Below are positions 54,960 through 63,718 of a DNA stretch of 64,000 nucleotides, piece after piece. Both the position numbers and the translations under genes were made by a program. Under the pieces are notes generated by a model. The model ran no database searches, had not been told where the DNA came from, and saw only the letters and a list, made by a program, of their open reading frames with translations. Numbering within the stretch: the stretch's first letter is position 1; each line of letters opens with the position of its first letter. Source of the stretch: Desulfosediminicola flagellatus (GTDB lineage: Bacteria; Desulfobacterota; Desulfobulbia; Desulfobulbales; Desulfocapsaceae); contig NZ_CP050698.1 of the NCBI RefSeq assembly GCF_005116655.2, positions 5,784,501 through 5,848,500 of the forward strand. Reading direction: 5' to 3'.

Positions 54960-55117
54960 TGTTGATATGAAGCGGATATTTTTCCCAGACTCAGCGTTAC
55001 TCGTAAAATTTCGTCCTCGGCGTATTACATATACGCCTGTGGGTAAATTTTTCGAGTGCCTCGGAGTCTTACGCTTACCTGATTCTGAAAAAAATCTTTC
55101 GCTTCAGACCAACATCT
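54960..55117. repeat. Large imperfect palindrome after rpoN
   Basis: About 160 bases folding on themselves: outer arms TGTTGATATGAAGCGG / complement of CTTTCGCTTCAGACCAACA, inner arms around GTAAAATTTCGTCCTCGG and GGGTAAATTTTTCGAG, with the centre GCGTATTACATATACGC. The core resembles the centre of the MITE at 56279. It may act as terminator of rpoN or be a decayed mobile element. Confidence 0.6.
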
Positions 55118-55152
55118 GGTCCCTCAACTTACCTTTTCTTTTGTAAAATTCC

Positions 55153-56091
55153 ATGAGCCTGCTTGAGCGTGTGTATTCATTCCATCAGGACATTCTTCGG
55201 GGTCGTTACCCTAACGCTACTACTATTTCAGATCAGTTTGAGGTTTCACAGGCTACGGCTCGGAGAGATATAGCCTATCTTCGTGATCGGTTGCTGGCAC
55301 CTCTTGAGTTTGATAGCGCCAGGAACGGGTTTTATTATACTGAAGATGACTTTTCGCTGCCTTTTACTCAGAGTCCGAAAATCACCCTGTTACTGGGGAT
55401 GTTAAATCGATTCGGCAGGGAAGCAGGTTTAAGCAGCTTGCCGGAGTTGCAGCAGCTTGAGGCCAAGTTGTCACAGATGCTTTCGACTGATCACGCTAAG
55501 TTGGTGGACAGTCTCTACTGTGAGTGGATTGAAGTTGAGTCGATCGATACAGAAGTTTTTGCCACCATCGTTGAGGCGGTGGTTAACCGTCAGGCTGTTA
55601 CTATTGATTACTCAACAGCATCATCAACTGTCAGTTCTCGCTGTATTGAACCGCAGCGGTTGTGTAACTATCAGGGGAAGTGGTATCTGCTTGCGCACTG
55701 CAGGCTTCGTGAAGGATTGCGTATGTTCCATATCGCCCGTATCAGGAAAGCGGAACTTACCAAAGAAAAAATCACCTTCATCCCTGATCTCAACGAGAAC
55801 TATCTTGCCCCTTCTTTTGGTATATTTAAAGGGAAAAAGACAGAAATTGCCGAGATAGAGTTTAGCGGAACTGCTGCAGAACTGGTCAAACACCAACACT
55901 GGCATCGTGATCAGCAGGTCAGCCAGACAGAGCACGGTGTTCTGCTTAAACTTCCCATCAGTGATGATCGTGAAATCACCATGAAAATTCTGCAATATGG
56001 TTCGATGGTACGGGTACTCTCACCTGAGCGACTTCGCGACAGGATCGCCCGGGAGATCAAGGATATGGCCGGTCTCTATACTGACGAATAA
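55153..56091 (+). CDS. WYL-domain transcriptional regulator
   Basis: The 312-residue protein has an N-terminal winged helix (TTISDQFEVSQATARRDIAYLR), a WYL domain (about 145-215; RCIEPQRLCNYQGKWYLLAH, FHIARIRKAELT) and a WCX C-terminal extension. Such proteins sense ligands and regulate stress or defence genes; here no clear target is adjacent. Confidence 0.88.
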   Translation: MSLLERVYSFHQDILRGRYPNATTISDQFEVSQATARRDIAYLRDRLLAPLEFDSARNGFYYTEDDFSLPFTQSPKITLLLGMLNRFGREAGLSSLPELQQLEAKLSQMLSTDHAKLVDSLYCEWIEVESIDTEVFATIVEAVVNRQAVTIDYSTASSTVSSRCIEPQRLCNYQGKWYLLAHCRLREGLRMFHIARIRKAELTKEKITFIPDLNENYLAPSFGIFKGKKTEIAEIEFSGTAAELVKHQHWHRDQQVSQTEHGVLLKLPISDDREITMKILQYGSMVRVLSPERLRDRIAREIKDMAGLYTDE

Positions 56092-56278
56092 AGCCCTCTG
56101 TACAAAACGCCTCTGATTGCATTGAAGTGTTCACGATCAAAGACCTTTCTACCACTCACATTATAATTATATTCAAGCGGTTGCCTTTTAACGGTTAGAT
56201 AATCGTTAATATGAACACAATGTTTGACAGTCTCACTTGAGGATTGTTAGACTATATCGAACAGTTAATGTAAATTTA
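56092..56278. other. Intergenic region before the MITE
   Basis: About 190 bases without recognisable genes; with the following element it separates the WYL gene from the TRAP operon by some 450 bases. Confidence 0.35.
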
Positions 56279-56425
56279 CCAGGAGGCTGTCCGACAATGC
56301 TCTTTTCACCCATATCTTCGTTAAACTCGAAAAATTATCCTCGGAATATTACCTATATGCCTCCGGTAATTTTGCGAGTTTGCCTTGATCTGAGCGAAAA
56401 CCCCTATTGTCGGACAGCTTCCTAA
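56279..56425. mobile_element. MITE with IS1182-type ends, 147 bp
   Basis: The left end is AGGAGGCTGTCCGACAAT and the right end ATTGTCGGACAGCTTCCT. The centre is a hairpin around CTCGAAAAATTATCCTCGG and CCGGTAATTTTGCGAG. The bordering tetranucleotides are CCAG and CTAA, both one base from CTAG, so the copy is slightly worn. Confidence 0.75.
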
Positions 56426-56545
56426 GAGAGAGTCCCTGCCGACTACTGTTTTTTTGGACAGGGATTCACCGACGCCAAACTCAACAGGCATTCATCTGAA
56501 ATCTGATTACTTTTCAGGATGTATGCTGTTTATGGAAATATAGCC

Positions 56546-57412
56546 ATGCCTTCTATCCGGTTCGTTGCCTTAAAGCGCGCTTTGCTCTTTTTGGGTCTTA
56601 TCCCTCTTCTCAGCTCATGCTCCATGCTGATATCCAGCACGATCATTGAACCGACTGTTGGTAATCTGCAACAACAAACTGATCTCGAACTGGTCTGTGA
56701 GGGTGCACCGGCCTATCTGCTAATGATCGACTCAATGATTGCCGGCGATCCTGATAGTAAAAATTTATTACGAATCGGTTCACAGGCCTATACCGGATAC
56801 ATCACAGCAATGGCAGAGTGTAACATGCCGAAAGAACGAGTCATGACCATTGCCGAAAAAGGCAGACTGCATGGCACATCACTGCTCTCTAAATTACTTC
56901 CGATAAGCCCGGGTACAGACGAAAAGGAATTTCAGAAGGCGCTTAATAAACTGACAACATGCAACGTACCTAATCTATTCTGGGGCACACTCGCCTGGCT
57001 CAACTGGATTCAGGTACAGCAGGGCTCACCGGCAAGTCTTGCAGATCTTGCTATGGTTGAAAAAATGATGGTCCGCCTTATTGAGCTGGATGAATCATTT
57101 CAAGCCGGAAGCAGTCATCTCTTTTTTGGCGCATATTACGCCACCAGGCCAGCTATGCTTGGTGGTGATCCGGAAAAAAGCAGAACCCATTTTGAGAGAG
57201 CACTTCAACTTTCCGACCGAAAATTCCTTATTGTCCAGGTTCTCTATGCAGAGACCCTTTCACGCCAGCTGTTTGATCAGCAACTGCACGACGCCCTGCT
57301 TAAAGAAGTGCTGGAATTCCCCATTGATGATGCACCGGAATACGCTCTCAGCAACCAGGTCGCCAAACGAAAGGCTAGAAGATTGCTTGACGAGGACTAT
57401 TTTGCTGAATAA
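56546..57412 (+). CDS. tatT: TRAP transporter-associated lipoprotein TatT
   Basis: I start at 56546 so that the product begins with a lipoprotein signal (LLFLGLIPLLSSCSML, Cys about 25). The 288-residue helical protein resembles the TPR-like TatT family (VCEGAPAYLLMIDSMIAG, FFGAYYATRPAMLGGDPEKS). TatT trimers pair with a DctP-type receptor in TPR-associated TRAP (TPAT) transporters. It is 48 bases before the DctP gene, as expected for that class. Confidence 0.88.
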   Translation: MPSIRFVALKRALLFLGLIPLLSSCSMLISSTIIEPTVGNLQQQTDLELVCEGAPAYLLMIDSMIAGDPDSKNLLRIGSQAYTGYITAMAECNMPKERVMTIAEKGRLHGTSLLSKLLPISPGTDEKEFQKALNKLTTCNVPNLFWGTLAWLNWIQVQQGSPASLADLAMVEKMMVRLIELDESFQAGSSHLFFGAYYATRPAMLGGDPEKSRTHFERALQLSDRKFLIVQVLYAETLSRQLFDQQLHDALLKEVLEFPIDDAPEYALSNQVAKRKARRLLDEDYFAE

Positions 57413-57460
57413 AAAATATACTATCAGTTGATTTTCACATAATAATACCCGGAGAATTCC

Positions 57461-58489
57461 ATGCGCTTTTTGCTAATCGCTCTCATATCTATCCTGATCA
57501 GCGGCTTCAGTCTGGTCGACACTGTCCAGGCCCGTGCCAAGCACCTCTTCAAAATTGCCACTCTCGCACCTGAAGGCACGGTCTGGATTACCCAATTCAA
57601 GAAATTTGCAGATGAAGTTTCCCAAAAGACCAATGGCGAAGTCGGTTTTCGTATCTATGCTGGCGGTATTCAGGGTGATGATCAGGCAATGTACAGAAAA
57701 ATGCGTGTCGGCCAGCTCCATGGCGGTGGTTTTACCATGACCGGTATAGCACCAGTGGTTCCTGATTTTCGGATTATGTCGATTCCGTTTCTCTTCAGTA
57801 CATATGATGAGGTAGACGCCGTTCGAAACGGGCTCCTGCCGATATTCAAGAAACGTTTCAATGAAAAAGGCATGGAATTTATCGCCATGACAGAGGTAGG
57901 TTTTATCTACACCATGTCAACAAAACCATTAGCCACAGCGGCCGAATTGAAAGAATCCACCAACTGGATGCCAGCCGGTGACCCTCTGGCTGCAGCCTTT
58001 CTTCAAAATATCGGCATTACACCGGTTCAACTTTCTATCCCCGATGTGCTCTCATCACTTCAGACCGGGCTTATCGACACTGTCTACAATTCGCTCTACG
58101 GTTCCATTGTCATGCAATGGTTCACCAAAGCAAAGTACATAACAGACACTCCATTCGGGTATGCTTACGGCGTCTTTTTGCTGGATAAGAAAAAATTCAG
58201 CAAACTCACAGATGACCAGCAGAAAATTGTTACGAGTTCAGCTACAAAGCATTTTGCCGTATTAATTGACGACACTCGAAAATCAAACCTTGAGTCACGG
58301 CAGGTGATGAAAGATCGCGGTGTGACTTTTATCTCCGCAGATGATTCCTCTATTGCCGAACTCAAGGATCACCATATGAAGACTGTTGACAGGCTGATAG
58401 GAGAAGCGTTTTCTGAAGAGATCTATCTCAAAACTATGCAACTCCTTAACGCCTACCATGCCGCTAATCCTACCAGGAAACAAGAGTGA
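57461..58489 (+). CDS. TRAP transporter substrate-binding protein, TPAT type
   Basis: The 342-residue DctP-family protein has a signal peptide (cleavage after VQA near 24) and the fold motifs IATLAPEGTVWITQFKKFAD and VLSSLQTGLIDTVYNSLYG. In the segment where most relatives have G-L-K-x-R, this one reads ELKESTNWMPAGDPL and has no Arg, so the usual carboxylate contact is absent. A non-acid, possibly hydrophobic ligand is likely, as proposed for other TPAT receptors. It overlaps dctQ by four bases. Confidence 0.9.
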   Translation: MRFLLIALISILISGFSLVDTVQARAKHLFKIATLAPEGTVWITQFKKFADEVSQKTNGEVGFRIYAGGIQGDDQAMYRKMRVGQLHGGGFTMTGIAPVVPDFRIMSIPFLFSTYDEVDAVRNGLLPIFKKRFNEKGMEFIAMTEVGFIYTMSTKPLATAAELKESTNWMPAGDPLAAAFLQNIGITPVQLSIPDVLSSLQTGLIDTVYNSLYGSIVMQWFTKAKYITDTPFGYAYGVFLLDKKKFSKLTDDQQKIVTSSATKHFAVLIDDTRKSNLESRQVMKDRGVTFISADDSSIAELKDHHMKTVDRLIGEAFSEEIYLKTMQLLNAYHAANPTRKQE

Positions 58490-59013
58490 CAGCACAACCG
58501 GTTCGGCCGACAACGGTTTCGTGGTTAAGCCACGCTAAGCGGATTGAAGAATATCTGCTCTGCCTGCTCTTAACCACAATGATACTGCTGGCCTGTCTGC
58601 AAATTGGGCTGCGCATGTTTTTCGACAGCGGCCTTCTCTGGGCAGATCCGATGCTGCGTTACCTTGTGCTTTGGTCCGGCCTCCTTGGTGCTGCCATGGC
58701 CACCTCAAGAGGGAAACACATTGCCCTTGATCTGGCTGGCTTTCTCACCCCGAAAAAGCTGCTTCCTTTTGTCCTGCTCGCGACGCATCTCTTCTCATGC
58801 ATAACAGCAGGGTTTCTCACCTGGGCCGCCTATCTCTTTATCAGAAGCGAGATGGAGTTTAGTGTTCCTACAATTTTCGATTTACCGAGCTGGGTCATTA
58901 ATCTCATTTTCCCGCTCGCTTTTGCGCTGATCACCCTTCGATATTTTATACTGTTTATAACGTTGGCTCATCGTATCCTTCGCCAAACACTACGGCCGCA
59001 ACCGGACTGGTAA
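58486..59013 (+). CDS. TRAP transporter small permease (DctQ)
   Basis: The 175-residue protein has four membrane helices and family motifs (LLACLQIGLRMFFDSGLLWA, TSRGKHIALDLAG). It begins with GTG overlapping the receptor gene's stop and ends TAATG, overlapping the start of the DctM gene. Confidence 0.9.
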   Translation: MTAQPVRPTTVSWLSHAKRIEEYLLCLLLTTMILLACLQIGLRMFFDSGLLWADPMLRYLVLWSGLLGAAMATSRGKHIALDLAGFLTPKKLLPFVLLATHLFSCITAGFLTWAAYLFIRSEMEFSVPTIFDLPSWVINLIFPLAFALITLRYFILFITLAHRILRQTLRPQPDW

Positions 59014-60275
59014 TGAACATTCTTAAGCTCTCTACACTTGTGCTGGCTCTGCTTGGTGCGCCGCTGTTTCTTGTTATCGCCGCTCTGGCTCTGATCTCTT
59101 TTGCCTCTGTCGATATTGATCTGTCTGTTGTAATTATTGAAATGTCACGCCTTGCGGACACCCCAATGCTCGTATCCCTTCCGCTCTTTATCTTTGCTGG
59201 AACAATGCTCTCTGAGAGCCGAGCTCCTGAGCGGATTCTTATGCTTTCCCGCATCTTTCTGCATTGGATGCCCGGTGGGCTTGCTGTTGTATCATTAGCC
59301 GTCTGCGCTGTTTTTACCGCTTTTACAGGCGCTTCGGGTGTCACTATCTTCGCACTTGGCGGACTGTTGCTCCCTGCACTTATACAAGATGGATATTCCG
59401 AACGATTCTCGATGGGATTAATCACTTCTTCAGGAAGTCTTGGGTTGCTCTTCCCACCAAGTTTACCGCTCATTCTGTACGGGGTAATTTCAGAAACACG
59501 AATAGATCATCTCTTTCTTGCAGGTATATTACCCGGTCTTCTGATGCTGATATTGCTGATGACCTACTCCATCAGAAAAAGCCCCGCGCAAGCAAAAAAG
59601 ACCAAACCCACAATGCATGAAGCTCTCTCTGCTATACGGGAGGCTGCCTGGGAGATCCCGCTGCCTGTAATCATTCTCGGTGGTATTTATGGAGGTTTTT
59701 TCGTAGCTGGTGAGGCTGCAGCAGTCACCTGTCTGTATGTCCTGATCGTTGAAGTGCTTATCTACCGAGATATAAAGTTCTCTGAACTCCCGCAGATCAT
59801 GTCCAAGTCGATGATGCTCTTTGGTGGAATCCTTGTCATTTTAGCCGCATCAATGGCATCCACCAACTTCCTGATAGATCAGGAAATACCTGCACGGATT
59901 TTCGAATTTATCAGAACCTATATCGACTCGAAATACACTTTCCTGCTGCTTTTAAACATTTTTCTGCTCATCGTCGGAGCCATGCTGGATATTTTCTCGG
60001 CACTGGTGCTTATCGTCCCCCTCATTCTGCCAATCGCCATCGGCTATGATGTTCATCCCATTCATCTGGGTATCATTTTCCTCACCAACCTGCAGATAGG
60101 TTACTGCACCCCGCCTGTGGGTCTGAACCTCTTTCTTGCCTCCTACCGCTTCGAAAAACCGATTGTCGAATTATATCGATCGACCCTCCCTTTTCTGGGT
60201 TTACTGATCATCACCCTGCTCATCATCACCTATATTCCCTGGTTAAGTACTGTTCTCATAGGGCTAGTCGGCTAG
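59013..60275 (+). CDS. TRAP transporter large permease (DctM)
   Basis: The 420-residue protein has the multi-helix DctM pattern (SLPLFIFAGTMLSESRAPER, FTGASGVTIFALGGLLLPAL, LGLLFPPSLPLILYG, CTPPVGLNLFLAS). It completes the tatT-dctP-dctQ-dctM unit. It is unlike the DctM at 20953-22227 in detail, so the two transporters probably have different substrates. Confidence 0.92.
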   Translation: MNILKLSTLVLALLGAPLFLVIAALALISFASVDIDLSVVIIEMSRLADTPMLVSLPLFIFAGTMLSESRAPERILMLSRIFLHWMPGGLAVVSLAVCAVFTAFTGASGVTIFALGGLLLPALIQDGYSERFSMGLITSSGSLGLLFPPSLPLILYGVISETRIDHLFLAGILPGLLMLILLMTYSIRKSPAQAKKTKPTMHEALSAIREAAWEIPLPVIILGGIYGGFFVAGEAAAVTCLYVLIVEVLIYRDIKFSELPQIMSKSMMLFGGILVILAASMASTNFLIDQEIPARIFEFIRTYIDSKYTFLLLLNIFLLIVGAMLDIFSALVLIVPLILPIAIGYDVHPIHLGIIFLTNLQIGYCTPPVGLNLFLASYRFEKPIVELYRSTLPFLGLLIITLLIITYIPWLSTVLIGLVG

Positions 60276-60512
60276 AAGCGTCATAAGGACGTATTCAATC
60301 GGACAGGAGAAGGCACATCCTTTAAATTTTACCTCCCTACTACCAGAAAACAACTCACCCAACGACTACATGGAGCCCTGGTAAAAGAGTTCACTACCAG
60401 AGGTGAGACCATTATCGTGGTCGACATGATCATGGAGGGAGGAATAGACGGACTCAACACCTATAGGCAGATACAGCCTTACCAAAGACTTGCCTACGAC
60501 GTACACTCCTGA
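60276..60512 (+). pseudogene. Hybrid histidine kinase remnant with internal deletion
   Basis: In the frame through 60303 the sequence reads TGEGTSFKFYLPTTR, the end of a kinase ATPase domain. It continues RGETIIVVDMIMEGGIDGLN then TYRQIQPYQRLAYD, which are the start and later part of a receiver domain joined directly. The normal order (ETILVVDDE ... DMIMDPGIDGLDTYRRIL) shows that about 40 residues of the receiver and all upstream kinase domains are missing. A stop follows at 60510. Confidence 0.7.
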
Positions 60513-60692
60513 AATTCACGACATCACTGGTGGCTCATATACAGTTTTTCACGTTAATGAAATTCCTGACCAAACACTACTATCGGGAAATATTCGATTT
60601 GCTAAAAATACTCTCGAGCAATATATATCTACATGATTATACTCAACAGACAGATAGGTGATAATTTTAAATTTCAAACGAATGGAACGATA

Positions 60693-61070
60693 ATGACACG
60701 ATTCTTTTTCACAACCGGTGCAGTCCTTGCGGGTCTTGCCATCGCTATAGGGGCAGCAACCGGGCACCAGCCCAGCACATATGATGAAACCATCATAATA
60801 TGGCTGGAAAAAGCCACGCGTTATCAGTTTTACCACGGTCTTGCACTACTTGGTGTGGCAATTGCCCTGCATATATGGAAGGGACAGCAAACACTTTTAA
60901 ACCTCGCCGGATTCTGCTTTATCGCCGGGGTTCTGCTCTTTTCAGGAAGTCTCTATTTGATGGCTTTTTCTGGGATATCTGCTGGATACATCACACCCTT
61001 TGGCGGCATGGCATTTCTGGCCGGGTGGTTGGCAATGGCGCTTGCCGGAGTAAAGCTCTCGGAATATTAA
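60693..61070 (+). CDS. DUF423 (YgdD/TMEM256) membrane protein
   Basis: I start at 60693 with GGAACG upstream. The 125-residue protein has four helices and the family pattern (FTTGAVLAGLAIAIGAATGH, EKATRYQFYHGLALLGVA, SGSLYLMAFSG). The usual GAFGAHGL motif is altered. The function of the family is unknown. Confidence 0.85.
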   Translation: MTRFFFTTGAVLAGLAIAIGAATGHQPSTYDETIIIWLEKATRYQFYHGLALLGVAIALHIWKGQQTLLNLAGFCFIAGVLLFSGSLYLMAFSGISAGYITPFGGMAFLAGWLAMALAGVKLSEY

Positions 61071-61073
61071 CAG

Positions 61074-61109
61074 ATCAGCCCGTTCTTTTAATCGAAAGAA
61101 CGGGCTGAT
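61074..61109. terminator. Bidirectional terminator between DUF423 gene and hpt
   Basis: ATCAGCCCGTTCTTT and AAAGAACGGGCTGAT form a perfect 15-bp stem with a 6-base loop between convergent genes. It is placed to end transcripts from both sides. Confidence 0.85.
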
Positions 61110-61144
61110 ACACACAACGGGATTTACCAAAAGAATACAATTTG

Positions 61145-61678
61145 TTACTGCCCTTTAATACCGATATATGGCAGGTTACGGTACAACTGGGCATAATCAA
61201 GCCCATAACCAACAACAAATTCATTGGGGATGTCCATACCGCAGAAATCAATCTCCACATCTGCGGTTCTACACTCAGGTTTATTAAGGAAGGTACAGAT
61301 CTTCAAGCTATTTGGGTTACGGTTCTGCAGCATACGAATTACTTTACTGAAGGTGTTGCCGGTATCAACAATATCTTCAACAAGCAGGACATCACGCCCT
61401 TCAATGGAAGTATCAAGATCCATAATAATCTTGACATCACCGCTACTTACTGTACCATCGCCATAGCTTGAAACAGTCATGAAATCCATTACCATCGGCA
61501 GTTTGATTTCACGTACAAGATCTGCCATAAAAACAAATGATCCGCGCAAGAGTCCTATTACCACCAATTCACGTTCTGTGTTTCTATAATGCTCTGTAAC
61601 TTCAGCGCCAAGACGCTTAACGATCTCTTTAATCTGATCTTCTGAAACAAGTATATCTGTAATTCCTGTATCCGGCAT
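61145..61678 (-). CDS. hpt: Hypoxanthine phosphoribosyltransferase
   Basis: I start at 61678 (MPDTGITDILVSEDQIKEI), with GGGGAGAG upstream. The 177-residue protein has the PRPP motif VLLVEDIVDTGNTFSKV and GLLRGSFVFMADLVREI. It salvages hypoxanthine or guanine. Confidence 0.94.
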   Translation of the reverse strand: MPDTGITDILVSEDQIKEIVKRLGAEVTEHYRNTERELVVIGLLRGSFVFMADLVREIKLPMVMDFMTVSSYGDGTVSSGDVKIIMDLDTSIEGRDVLLVEDIVDTGNTFSKVIRMLQNRNPNSLKICTFLNKPECRTADVEIDFCGMDIPNEFVVGYGLDYAQLYRNLPYIGIKGQ

Positions 61679-61873
61679 AATCTCTCCCCGGGAATTTAAT
61701 GTCATTGTATCATTGTAATGCGTGCCAGTGTACCTGTATACGTTAGCACACTGAGTACAGTCAACCGCCTTGTCTACCACCTTTGACCGTTTTTTCAACA
61801 TTTACAAAAAATAATTCGTAGACGGAGTCTCCTCATGACAAGGAACATTGCAGGCTTGTGTTAAAAAAATGCC

Positions 61874-63037
61874 TTAAAAGAGTAAAGGTCGGCCTTTGCG
61901 TAATTCACTAAGCGGGTAGTGGGTACCACGCCAGTAAATACCTTGATTTTTTGTAGTAAGAAAGGTTGCCCGACCAATAATATAGATACTGATTACAGGA
62001 GCTATAAGACCACCAACTACCGCCCCGACCGGCATCCCGGATAATATTGCCCCTAAGCCGAGACCACAGATTCGTAACAGCACGATCATGATAAAAAACA
62101 GTTGGGTCATTCCTGAGGCAAACATAGCCCCGAAAATTGGCACTATTGTCAGCATAACCAGCACGAGTATTGAAAGAACAGCAAGCCATGCTCTGTAATG
62201 GAGAACAGAGAATACATTTTTCATTAAGCCATCAACCATTGCCGGGACAGAAGAATACCAGCACACCTTTACCAGCGGTTGCCCCAGATAGCAGTCCTGC
62301 TTAGATCCGTTTTCCTTGATGATCTTGCCAAGCATAAGGTCATCGATCGGGTGCATCCGGATTGTATTATGCCCGTCAATGGAACGATACACGTCTTTAC
62401 GAACCATATTAAACGCGCCCACTCCCATGAAATATCTGTTCGTTTTCTTTCTGGCATTCCAGGGTTTAAACATCCCCAGCAGACCGCTTGCAGCATCCAG
62501 CACCATACCGTTTAATAACCAGTTTCCGCCGATTGTCTGAAAGATAAGGCTTAAGTGATCCAACCCATCTGATTCCATCGCTGTTACCGCGCGAGAAATT
62601 ACTGATCTCTCCATTTCGATATCAGCATCGGTAAAGAGGAGATAGTCGCCTGTTGCCACATCTGCTCCCCGCTGCAATGCATGGGATTTTCCCAACCAGC
62701 CGGGAGGAAGATCCTGAATATCCAGGATGGTAAACGGAGTTGTGCTTTTCTGTTTAATAGCTTGAAGGATTGTTGAGGTTGCATCCGTTGACCTGTCATT
62801 AACTACTATAATTTCCAAATTCGGGTAATCCTGATCAAGTAACGCCAGAAGAGGTTCTTCAATGGTTTCAGCTTCATTACATGCAGGGACTATTACAGAG
62901 ACACGAGGTGTGTTCGTGGAAAGGCCAGGGACTATTTGTTTCAGACGCGTCATACGCAAAAGACCCTGGCCAATATCAGCCAGGGTCATGATGTGGAGAA
63001 TAAGAATAAACAATGAGAGAAAGAAGAGAAGTGACAT
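61874..63037 (-). CDS. Membrane glycosyltransferase, family 2
   Basis: I start at ATG 63037; a TTG 12 bases earlier is less likely. The 387-residue protein has an N-terminal helix, a GT2 domain (VSVIVPACNEAETIEEPLLA, IIVVNDRSTDAT, the D-x-D in LLFTDADIEME) and several C-terminal helices. It resembles hopene-associated HpnB and carotenoid glycosyltransferases in layout. The acceptor is unknown. Confidence 0.82.
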   Translation of the reverse strand: MSLLFFLSLFILILHIMTLADIGQGLLRMTRLKQIVPGLSTNTPRVSVIVPACNEAETIEEPLLALLDQDYPNLEIIVVNDRSTDATSTILQAIKQKSTTPFTILDIQDLPPGWLGKSHALQRGADVATGDYLLFTDADIEMERSVISRAVTAMESDGLDHLSLIFQTIGGNWLLNGMVLDAASGLLGMFKPWNARKKTNRYFMGVGAFNMVRKDVYRSIDGHNTIRMHPIDDLMLGKIIKENGSKQDCYLGQPLVKVCWYSSVPAMVDGLMKNVFSVLHYRAWLAVLSILVLVMLTIVPIFGAMFASGMTQLFFIMIVLLRICGLGLGAILSGMPVGAVVGGLIAPVISIYIIGRATFLTTKNQGIYWRGTHYPLSELRKGRPLLF

Positions 63038-63142
63038 TATGAGTCCCAAGCTTCATTTACGTTTATGAATAAGGCTGTTTACTACAGCTTAGTCATAATC
63101 AGATGAGAGAACAAGACACACAATCTGTAAAACCGCTAACTA

Positions 63143-63718
63143 CTATATTGATGGTGCCATGCTGGCAAAGACCACATATCGCTGATCGGTACCAGGCTGA
63201 ATTGCATTAAAGGGGTAACAGGTAATGAGTGTCAGCCATGGATTATCCGACTGCTCAATATACAAATCGTTATTTTTTTTCACATGAGCCGAAGATACAT
63301 TGAATGTATAATTTTTGCCGTTTCTAGCCTCCAGGCTTAAGACATCGCCGGGTTGTAAATCTTTTAAAAAGGTAAAACTGGTATCTCTGTGCCCCGCCAG
63401 GATGCAGTTACCGCTGCTGCCGGGAACTGCACTATTGGTGAGATGCCCCGGCCCGAAGGCCAGCACCTCACCACTGTCACCTTCGAGCACGATATGATCA
63501 ATCCCGAGACGATCTACCCGCAAGCGTGCTACCGGCCAGCTATCGGCCCATGGCCAGGGCTTTACGGCAATGCCGGTGCGAACAGTTTCCTCCCAGGCGT
63601 TCTGAAGTAATTTCTGGGCGATCATCGCTTTAACCCGTAGCCACATGCCGTCGCAGATAAGCAGACCGCCAGCGGCCAACAGAAGATAGACAGTTACCTT
63701 AATGACCATTTTATCCAT
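63143..63718 (-). CDS. Class GN (marine proteobacterial) sortase
   Basis: The 191-residue protein has an N-terminal anchor and a sortase domain with His in NCILAGHRDTSFTFL, Cys in LTLITCYPFNA and Arg in TDQRYVVF. GGAGGCGGGT precedes the start, which overlaps the end of the upstream gene by 25 bases. Sortases of this class are always paired with one dedicated target, here the upstream gene. Confidence 0.9.
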   Translation of the reverse strand: MDKMVIKVTVYLLLAAGGLLICDGMWLRVKAMIAQKLLQNAWEETVRTGIAVKPWPWADSWPVARLRVDRLGIDHIVLEGDSGEVLAFGPGHLTNSAVPGSSGNCILAGHRDTSFTFLKDLQPGDVLSLEARNGKNYTFNVSSAHVKKNNDLYIEQSDNPWLTLITCYPFNAIQPGTDQRYVVFASMAPSI

